Shown in pieces: positions 1-3,644 of a DNA stretch of 6,547 nt. Numbering within the stretch: the first letter of the stretch is position 1; each line of letters starts with the position of its first letter. The DNA lies in NCBI GenBank assembly GCA_030425055.1, contig JAUHVN010000164.1, positions 1 through 6,547 of the forward strand. The letters are read 5' to 3'. The stretch comes from Actinomycetes bacterium (lineage in GTDB: Bacteria > Actinomycetota > Actinomycetes > Actinomycetales > Microbacteriaceae). The notes under the pieces were generated by a model, which was given only the letters and a program-made list of their open reading frames with translations, did not search any database and was not told the DNA's origin. Made by a program: the position numbers and the translations under genes.

Positions 1-225
1 GTCGCCGATCGCGGCCATCTTCTCGTCGTCGGCCGGCGAGAGTCGCACGGTGAACGTGTTCGGTGCGAGGGTGCGATCGCGCGAGACGATCGCCGCCTTC
101 TTGTCGAGTTCGCTGCGCAGGGCCGACGCGATCTCGACCGGCTGGATGCCGCTGCGGAAGGTCTTCGCGAACGCGCTGTTCACGGCGCGCTCGAGACCCT
201 TCTCGAAGCTGTCAAGTAGTCCCAC
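1..225 (-). CDS. fhaA: FhaA, N-terminal part (DUF3662/FHA-domain protein), runs off the left edge
   Basis: Only the first 75 codons are in the window, reading leftwards from a GTG at 225-223. The fragment begins (V)GLLDSFEKGLERAVNSAF and continues with FRSGIQPVEIASALRSELD and then PNTFTVRLSP. This is the typical start of the FhaA N-terminal domain (DUF3662), which in full-length proteins is followed by a C-terminal FHA phosphothreonine-binding domain; that part is off the edge. In mycobacteria FhaA is a substrate and partner of the Ser/Thr kinases PknA/PknB and helps control peptidoglycan synthesis. The start is fixed by a GAGGAG ribosome-binding site four bases upstream. Divergent from the tRNA-Leu gene. 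Family identity is strong; the cell-wall role here is inferred from the family. Confidence 0.9.
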   Translation of the reverse strand, partial: MGLLDSFEKGLERAVNSAFAKTFRSGIQPVEIASALRSELDKKAAIVSRDRTLAPNTFTVRLSPADDEKMAAIGD

Positions 226-229
226 AGGG

Positions 230-235
230 CTCCTC
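230..235 (-). promoter_or_regulatory. Ribosome-binding site of fhaA
   Basis: On the minus strand these bases read GAGGAG, followed by CCCT and the GTG start. This Shine-Dalgarno sequence decides in favour of the GTG at 225 as the fhaA start. Confidence 0.8.
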
Positions 236-257
236 GCACGGGGGGTTCGGTTGGTAC

Positions 258-263
258 ATGCTA
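258..263 (-). promoter_or_regulatory. Possible -10 box of fhaA
   Basis: The minus strand reads TAGCAT, which fits the actinobacterial TAnnnT -10 pattern. It would put the transcript start about 25 bases before the GTG, leaving room for the GAGGAG site. No good -35 box is visible at the expected distance (TCGGCG at best), so this is a weak call. Confidence 0.3.
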
Positions 264-308
264 ATTGCACAGCCTGGATGCGCCGAGAACCGGTCGACGC
301 GCGGAGGG

Positions 309-338
309 TCGATCGCGCCGTGATATCCTCGCTAGGTT
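309..338 (+). promoter_or_regulatory. Possible promoter of tRNA-Leu
   Basis: A TAGGTT hexamer at 333-338 fits the TAnnnT -10 pattern. A weak -35-like TCGATC lies at 309-314 with an 18-base spacer. The predicted transcript would start near 345, about 24 bases before the mature tRNA. Judged by eye only. Confidence 0.35.
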
Positions 339-368
339 GAGTTCGCGGCATCCCGCATGCGGCGACTC

Positions 369-455
369 GCGCGAGTGGCGGAATAGGCAGACGCGCTGGC
401 TTCAGGTGCCAGTGCCCGAAAGGGCGTGGGGGTTCAACTCCCCCCTCGCGCACCA
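369..455 (+). tRNA. tRNA-Leu (anticodon CAG), CCA encoded
   Basis: The acceptor stem GCGCGAG (369-375) pairs perfectly with CTCGCGC (445-451), followed by discriminator A and an encoded CCA (453-455). The anticodon stem CTGGC/GCCAG (396-400/408-412) encloses the loop TTCAGGT, with anticodon CAG at 403-405, reading CUG codons. A long variable arm with the stem GCCC-GAAA-GGGC marks a class II (leucine-type) tRNA. The T arm GGGGG-TTCAACT-CCCCC is intact. No anomaly is seen. It is divergent from fhaA and followed at once by a terminator hairpin. Confidence 0.97.
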
Positions 456-461
456 AATTGC

Positions 462-487
462 AGAGGGCTCCCGAGAGGGGGCCCTCT
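462..487 (+). terminator. Terminator of tRNA-Leu
   Basis: An 11-bp stem (462-472 with 477-487, one T-G wobble, the rest Watson-Crick) closes a GAGA tetraloop, seven bases after the tRNA CCA. The tail (TCACATCTTC) is only mildly T-rich, as is common in high-GC actinobacteria. Confidence 0.85.
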
Positions 488-503
488 TCACATCTTCGGG
501 TGC

Positions 504-511
504 TGTGGAGG
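504..511. repeat. Target-site duplication, left copy (TGTGGAGG)
   Basis: Eight bases directly abutting the left IS end. They are identical to the eight bases directly after the right end (1739-1746). Eight-base duplications are usual for the IS256 family. Confidence 0.9.
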
Positions 512-538
512 GGGTTATCGGCAAGAAATGGTGGATGG
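512..538 (+). repeat. Left terminal inverted repeat of the IS
   Basis: 27 bases, starting GGGTTATCGGC and ending GTGGATGG. They match the reverse complement of 1712-1738 at 22 of 27 positions; the mismatches fall at repeat positions 7, 13, 14, 18 and 19. Confidence 0.88.
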
Positions 539-548
539 GTCGGGCGTG

Positions 549-1646
549 TCAGTGTTCGCCTATCCAGCCTGAGCGGTGCCAGAGGCCTTCGGCGGCGTCG
601 AGGCCTGTGCCGTAGAGCTCGGGTCCGAGGGGTTCCTCGGTCTTCGGTGGGGGTGCTGGTTGTGGGGTGTGTGCGTGCTGGTAGGCGTGGTCGAGGGGGA
701 CTTCGCGGAGCAGCAGGAACCATTCGATGGCGCGGCGGCGGTGTTCGATGGTCATCCCGCGGTGGTGGCGCAGCAGGTGTCGGATCTGCGCGTTGATGCC
801 GCCCTCGAGCGGGGATGTGGTGCGGGGGTTGCCGTGCTGGAGGAACGTGAACACGTGTCCGGCTTCGGCGGCGCGGTGCAGGATCGCCCATGCCTTGCGG
901 AGGCGGAGGTGAGTGAACCCGAAGTGGCCGTTGTCATAGAGCGTGCGCTCCTTGGTGAGGTGTCCGAACTGCTGCCACCACGCTTCGAGGGTGAGTCGCC
1001 AGGCGATCGCGGCGTCGATGTCGTGGATGTCGCTGAGGGTCATCGCGATCTGACGTAGCGCCCGGCCGGCTTTCAGACGTGGATTCCTTGTCAGCTCGCG
1101 GGTCACGTTCATCTGCAGGTGGAAGATGCACCGTTGCACGGCGGTGTCGGGCCAGGTGTTGGCCAGGGCGGAGCGGATCCCGGAACCACCGTCGGTGACG
1201 ACGACCTCCGGCGGCGGGACCTGGGTGAACAGTGCCTCCCAGGCGGCCGTGGACTCGCGGGCGGCCCATTGCCAGGCGATCACGTGTCCGGTGTCTGACA
1301 GGGCGATCAGCAGGCACCAGGACCCGATCCAGATTCCGTCGACCAGGACGGCGTCGTGGACTTCGCCGGTGACCGGCATCACCGGTTCCAGGTCCCAGCA
1401 CCAGGCCGTCTGATCGCGGAAGGATCGGCCGGTGCCGCCATCGAGGTCCGCTTGCGTGTGTTTCCCGGTCAGCCAGGTCAGGAACCGGTGGAGTTGCTCA
1501 CGACGGGTGACGTCTGGGCGGCGGCGAACGCTCGAGGAGCCGCAGCCTCTGCAACGCCACCGCTGCGTTCCCGAGGGGTGACGGCCGTTCTTCACCAACC
1601 GGGAGCCGCATACCAGACACGAGGCCGTATTCGACGGAAGGTCCAC
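549..1646 (-). CDS. IS1249-like (IS256 family) DDE transposase
   Basis: 365 aa, complete. An N-terminal zinc ribbon is visible (C10-x2-C13 and C32-x2-C35, with KNGRHPSGTQRWRC between). The RNase H-like catalytic core follows: the first Asp is D103 in VDGIW, the second is D152 in VVTDGGSG, and the Glu is E281 in TTSPLEGGIN. The C173-x2-H176 signature (CIFHLQMNV), typical of the IS256/Mutator superfamily, sits just after the second Asp. The enzyme would cut and rejoin the IS ends. The start is the GTG at 1646: an in-frame TGA lies 12 codons upstream and no other start codon intervenes. No Shine-Dalgarno is visible, and a hairpin covers the start codon. The length is in the usual range for the group, with no frameshift or stop. 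The proline-rich tail after about residue 335 is poorly conserved in appearance. Family call is firm; activity is inferred. Confidence 0.94.
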   Translation of the reverse strand: MDLPSNTASCLVCGSRLVKNGRHPSGTQRWRCRGCGSSSVRRRPDVTRREQLHRFLTWLTGKHTQADLDGGTGRSFRDQTAWCWDLEPVMPVTGEVHDAVLVDGIWIGSWCLLIALSDTGHVIAWQWAARESTAAWEALFTQVPPPEVVVTDGGSGIRSALANTWPDTAVQRCIFHLQMNVTRELTRNPRLKAGRALRQIAMTLSDIHDIDAAIAWRLTLEAWWQQFGHLTKERTLYDNGHFGFTHLRLRKAWAILHRAAEAGHVFTFLQHGNPRTTSPLEGGINAQIRHLLRHHRGMTIEHRRRAIEWFLLLREVPLDHAYQHAHTPQPAPPPKTEEPLGPELYGTGLDAAEGLWHRSGWIGEH

Positions 1647-1663
1647 GACTAAGAGTCGTCGAC
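1641..1663 (-). promoter_or_regulatory. Hairpin over the transposase start codon
   Basis: On the minus strand a 6-bp perfect stem ACGACT/AGTCGT closes a CTT loop. It extends past one G-G mismatch by three further pairs (GTC/GAC). The 3' arm contains the GTG start codon and the second codon (GAC), so in any RNA that carries both arms the start would be sequestered. The stem is seen directly; the regulatory role is inferred from translational shielding known in other insertion sequences such as IS10 and IS50. Confidence 0.5.
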
Positions 1664-1690
1664 CATAACGATCCCCGAATCACCGCGGAA
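1662..1690 (-). promoter_or_regulatory. Possible transposase promoter
   Basis: The minus strand reads TTCCGC (1690-1685), a 17-base spacer, then TATGGT (1667-1662). The -10 is reasonable and the -35 is poor. The predicted transcript start, near 1655, would leave a leader of about nine bases and would cut off most of the 5' arm of the hairpin covering the start codon. Confidence 0.33.
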
Positions 1691-1711
1691 TCACGCGCCA
1701 GAACCGCTATG

Positions 1712-1738
1712 CCATCCACTCTTTTCTGCCGCTAACCC
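1712..1738 (-). repeat. Right terminal inverted repeat of the IS
   Basis: Read on the minus strand it starts GGGTTAGCGGC and ends GTGGATGG, pairing with 512-538 at 22 of 27 positions. It directly abuts the second copy of the target duplication. Confidence 0.88.
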
Positions 1739-1746
1739 TGTGGAGG
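1739..1746. repeat. Target-site duplication, right copy (TGTGGAGG)
   Basis: Exact copy of 504-511 lying immediately outside the right IS end. Confidence 0.9.
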
Positions 1747-1881
1747 CCTTCGGTAACGATGGCATGAGAGGCCTGGTGCCCCACCGCCCTGTGCCCCTAG
1801 TGTCGGAATCGAGCGTCGTCCGCTTTGTGCCCCCCACAGAAGCTCCTGCAGCAACGGCGCCGCGGGATGGACGACGGTAGA
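1747..1881. other. Intergenic stretch, no gene recognised
   Basis: 135 bases between the IS and the GNAT terminator. I see no convincing coding frame. The heptamer GTGCCCC occurs three times (1776, 1791, 1827). A TAGTGT at 1799-1804 on the plus strand would fit a -10 box, but no gene follows it. Together with 488-511 this is the ancestral spacer into which the IS jumped. Confidence 0.5.
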
Positions 1882-1934
1882 GGTGCGCCCGGTGTCGCCC
1901 TCGCCCCCCGAACCGGGGCGACACCGGGCGCACC
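1882..1934 (-). terminator. Strong terminator of the gntR-GNAT operon
   Basis: A perfect 19-bp GC-rich stem (1882-1900 with 1916-1934) has a 15-base loop and starts 16 bases after the GNAT stop codon. There is no T tract on either side, so this is an actinobacterial-type hairpin terminator. It could work from both directions. Confidence 0.85.
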
Positions 1935-1950
1935 CGTGCGTGCGGCGCGA

Positions 1951-2442
1951 TCAGACGCCGTCGAGCGCCGGCACGAGGGTCATCACGATCTCCTCGACAT
2001 CGTGCCCGACGCCGGGCGCGAAATCGGTGTTGCGCGACACCTCGGTGAACCCGACCTTCGACAGCACGGCGACGGATGCCGCGTTGTGCGCGGCCACCCG
2101 GGCGAACAGAGGCCGCGTGGGCTCGTGCGAGACGAGAAGTCGCAGCGCGGCCGTCGCGACGCCGCGGCCCCACGCGTGCCGGGCGATCCAGTAGGACACC
2201 TCGCGGTCGCCGTCGACCGTGAACGCCGCGGCGGTGCCGGCGAAGCCGCCGTCCTCGGTGACCACGAGCGCCGTCACGTCGTCGGCCGCGCGCTGGCGGG
2301 CGATCCACGCGTCGAACGCGGCGCGGTCGTCGGGGTCCTCGGCCGTGAACGCCGCCATGGCGACGGCATCCGGATCGCGCATCATCTCGAAGACCGCGTC
2401 GAGATCATCGTCGTCGAGGGGTCGCAGTTCGATGTGGGCCAC
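1951..2442 (-). CDS. GNAT-family N-acetyltransferase (RimJ/RimL-like)
   Basis: 163 aa from the GTG at 2442. It begins (M)AHIELRPLDDDDLDAVFEMM, the usual first beta strand and helix of GNAT proteins. The acetyl-CoA motif A is at about residues 83-100 (SYWIARHAWGRGVATAAL). The typical C-terminal motif N-x2-S-x2-VL-x-K-x-GF is at about 120-132. Length and pattern fit the single-domain Acetyltransf_3 type that moves acetyl from acetyl-CoA to an amine on a protein terminus or small molecule; the substrate cannot be read from sequence. An open frame reaches 2577, but its extra 45 residues overlap the upstream gntR gene and look non-coding (arginine-rich shadow). It starts 26 bases after the gntR stop, so it is probably co-transcribed. 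No clear Shine-Dalgarno is seen. Motif A has His (H89) where Gln or Arg is usual. Confidence 0.87.
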   Translation of the reverse strand: MAHIELRPLDDDDLDAVFEMMRDPDAVAMAAFTAEDPDDRAAFDAWIARQRAADDVTALVVTEDGGFAGTAAAFTVDGDREVSYWIARHAWGRGVATAALRLLVSHEPTRPLFARVAAHNAASVAVLSKVGFTEVSRNTDFAPGVGHDVEEIVMTLVPALDGV

Positions 2443-2468
2443 GCGCCCAACGTACCGACGCAGGTCGG

Positions 2469-3104
2469 TCAGGTGAAGCCGTTGATCGTGCGGAACAGCC
2501 GCTCTGCCGTTACGCCGTCGCGCTCGGCCACGGCGTCGCGGAAGCGCTCGTACTCGGCGGTGCGGCTGACGGGGCATTCGATCGAGGGCTGCCAGCGGCT
2601 GAGGTAGTGGCGGAAGGCGAGCTCTCCCTCGCGCAGGACCTTGAGGAACGCGACGTTCTCGGTGGCCAGGACCGACAGGTCGAACAGCTGCTCGCTCGCG
2701 GCGAAGATCGCGGGCACGTCGTCGGCGCGGGATGCCTCGACCACATCGTCGGCGACGGCGACCAGGCCGGCGAGCACCGTGTCATCGGCCCGCTCCACCG
2801 CGATCTTCAGCGCCGCGCCCAGAAAGTGCACGACGAACTCGAGCGTGTCGCGCTGCACCTTCTCGGTCGACGCCGACACCCGCGTGTAGCGGTTGGGGGC
2901 GACTTCGACGAGTCCGGTGCGCTCCAGCCGCTGCAGCGCTTCGCGGACCGGTGTGCGCGAGACGCCGAGGCGCTGGGCGAGGTCCTGATCGCGCAGGCGC
3001 TCGCCGGGCGGCAGCGTGCCGTCGATGATCGCTTCGCCGAGCGCCAGATAGACCTCGTCTCCGAGGACCGTTCCGCGCGGGTCGAGCGGGCTGAACGTAG
3101 TCAT
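2469..3104 (-). CDS. GntR-family transcriptional regulator (FadR/FCD subfamily)
   Basis: 211 aa from the ATG at 3104. The N-terminal winged helix-turn-helix covers about residues 15-76. It has the hallmark IIDGTLPPGERL, then DLAQRLGVSRTPVREALQRL as the helix-turn-helix, then GLVEVAPNRYTRV as the wing. A helical FCD-type ligand domain follows at about 88-205. FCD domains usually bind a carboxylate ligand through a metal held by Asp and His. Here the usual F-H pair looks like F-D (LFDLSVLATEN, about 140-150), so metal binding is doubtful. The open frame extends to 3500 but runs antisense into the csp gene, so the ATG at 3104 is preferred. It is probably first in a two-gene operon with the acetyltransferase, and likely autoregulated through the palindrome at 3171-3182. 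Effector unknown. Confidence 0.9.
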   Translation of the reverse strand: MTTFSPLDPRGTVLGDEVYLALGEAIIDGTLPPGERLRDQDLAQRLGVSRTPVREALQRLERTGLVEVAPNRYTRVSASTEKVQRDTLEFVVHFLGAALKIAVERADDTVLAGLVAVADDVVEASRADDVPAIFAASEQLFDLSVLATENVAFLKVLREGELAFRHYLSRWQPSIECPVSRTAEYERFRDAVAERDGVTAERLFRTINGFT

Positions 3105-3170
3105 GAGCGGGCACCAGGATAACCCGGTTCCGATGCATCCGAATACACCCGGATCTTCCGTGTGGACAGC

Positions 3171-3182
3171 CCGATATATCGG
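3171..3182. promoter_or_regulatory. Palindromic candidate operator (CCGATATATCGG)
   Basis: A perfect 12-base palindrome, AT-rich at its centre in otherwise GC-rich DNA, 67 bases upstream of the gntR ATG and covering its predicted -10 box. FCD-type GntR proteins commonly bind short palindromes in their own promoters, so autorepression is the natural inference. The site is seen; the binding protein is inferred. Confidence 0.55.
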
Positions 3183-3199
3183 TACAGTTGTCGTGTCAC
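3171..3199 (-). promoter_or_regulatory. Predicted gntR promoter
   Basis: On the minus strand GTGACA (3199-3194) is followed after 17 bases by TATCGG (3176-3171). The -35 matches TTGACA at five of six bases and the -10 is moderate. The transcript would start near 3164, giving a leader of about 60 bases. Confidence 0.45.
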
Positions 3200-3226
3200 G
3201 CTTCGCGTGGCCTATCCGGGGGGATC

Positions 3227-3269
3227 CGTCGACGCCCGGGCCTCGAGCTCCGCTCGGCCCGGGCGGACG
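3227..3269 (+). other. Large GC-rich hairpin in the csp upstream region
   Basis: A perfect 10-bp stem CGCCCGGGCC/GGCCCGGGCG (3233-3242 with 3256-3265) is extended, past a two-base bulge, by CGTC/GACG. The loop is 13 bases. No T tract follows. It could be a terminator, an attenuator or part of a structured csp leader; the sequence alone does not decide. Confidence 0.5.
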
Positions 3270-3349
3270 ATGGCCCGCGTCCTGTGAACGCAATGCAACG
3301 TTTGTGTCACCATCCGTCGACGGGTTCGCGGCGCCCGCGTCTGCTTGGC

Positions 3350-3382
3350 TAGCGTTGATCCCAGCGCATCGGTCTGATGCGC
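3350..3382 (+). promoter_or_regulatory. Possible csp -10 box and 5'-end hairpin
   Basis: TAGCGT at 3350-3355 fits the TAnnnT pattern and would start transcription near 3362. A perfect 7-bp hairpin (GCGCATC, loop GGTCT, GATGCGC; 3364-3382) would then sit at the very 5' end of a leader of about 46 bases. No convincing -35 box is visible. Confidence 0.4.
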
Positions 3383-3392
3383 GCATTTCCCC

Positions 3393-3397
3393 GAGGA
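3393..3397 (+). promoter_or_regulatory. Ribosome-binding site of csp
   Basis: GAGGA, ten bases before the ATG at 3408. The spacing is slightly long but this is the only good site, and it supports the chosen start. Confidence 0.65.
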
Positions 3398-3407
3398 ACG
3401 GCAATTC

Positions 3408-3614
3408 ATGAGCACCCAGGGCACCGTCAAGTGGTTCAACGCGGAGAAGGGCTTCGGCTTCATCGCTCCCGATGAGGGCGGCGCAGACGTCTTCGCGCAC
3501 TACACGGCGATCGAGGCGAGCGGCTACCGCTCGCTCGAAGAGAACCAGCGCGTCGAGTTCGAAGTCGCGCAGGGCCCCAAGGGCCTGCAGGCCGAGAACA
3601 TCCGGCCCATCTGA
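3408..3614 (+). CDS. Cold-shock-domain protein (CspA family)
   Basis: 68 aa, the normal length for a single cold-shock domain. It begins MSTQGTVKWFNAEKGFGFIA. RNP1 is K14-GFGFI-19; RNP2 is VFAHY at 28-32, where VFVHF is usual, so two positions are substituted. The C-terminus VEFEVAQGPKGLQAENIRP is also typical. Such proteins bind single-stranded RNA or DNA and act as RNA chaperones in the cytoplasm; whether this copy is cold-induced or constitutive cannot be told. The ATG at 3408 is preceded by GAGGA. Single gene, convergent with the large membrane protein, whose stop lies 30 bases away. Confidence 0.95.
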   Translation: MSTQGTVKWFNAEKGFGFIAPDEGGADVFAHYTAIEASGYRSLEENQRVEFEVAQGPKGLQAENIRPI

Positions 3615-3619
3615 TCCGT

Positions 3620-3638
3620 CGGCCGCGCCCTGCGGCCG
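3620..3638. terminator. Short shared hairpin between convergent genes
   Basis: A 7-bp stem CGGCCGC/GCGGCCG with loop GCCCT lies in the 30-base gap between the csp stop and the membrane-protein stop. It could terminate both genes. No T tract is present and the stem is short, so this is a moderate call. Confidence 0.45.
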
Positions 3639-3644
3639 CGTCGT

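Larger units (their letters stand above)
512..1738 (-). mobile_element. Complete insertion sequence, IS256 family, IS1249-like (1227 bp)
   Basis: The element is bounded by 27-bp imperfect inverted repeats (22 of 27 matching). They begin GGGTTATCGGC on the left and, read inward from the right, GGGTTAGCGGC. It is flanked by identical 8-bp direct repeats and carries one intact transposase gene on the minus strand. Both ends, the duplication and the open reading frame are intact, so it looks recent and possibly active. Removing the IS and one duplication copy restores a continuous intergenic region between the tRNA-Leu terminator and the GNAT terminator. The IS1249-like assignment rests on the transposase: an N-terminal zinc ribbon, DDE residues and a C-x2-H signature. 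A comparison against ISfinder would give the exact name. Confidence 0.93.
3105..3407. other. Divergent regulatory region between gntR and csp
   Basis: 303 bases without a credible gene. It holds the predicted gntR promoter with an overlapping palindrome (3171-3199), a large GC-rich hairpin (3227-3269), a possible csp -10 box (3350-3355), a 7-bp hairpin (3364-3382) and the csp ribosome-binding site. GTGTCAC occurs twice in the same orientation (3193 and 3304). The long spacing allows a structured csp 5' leader. Confidence 0.6.

Noticed and set aside
265..615. Plus-strand open frame across the tRNA-Leu gene and the left IS end
   Set aside because: It runs through the tRNA, its terminator and the IS boundary and has no homology-like pattern; it is a chance frame in high-GC DNA.
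369..1746. Integrative element or prophage using the tRNA-Leu as attachment site
   Set aside because: There is no integrase, no direct repeat of the tRNA 3' end, and the mobile DNA is fully explained by an IS with its own 8-bp duplication 49 bases beyond the tRNA.
1744..1774. Two AGGCCT copies as a repeat or excision footprint
   Set aside because: The six-base motif is self-complementary and GC-rich, so two copies 25 bases apart are expected by chance.
2443..2577. N-terminal extension of the acetyltransferase by 45 residues
   Set aside because: It overlaps the 3' end of gntR in another frame and has low-complexity arginine-rich sequence; GNAT proteins start at the AHIELRPL strand.
3105..3500. 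N-terminal extension of GntR by 132 residues
   Set aside because: It would be antisense to csp and cross its promoter region; the winged-helix domain starts normally from the ATG at 3104.
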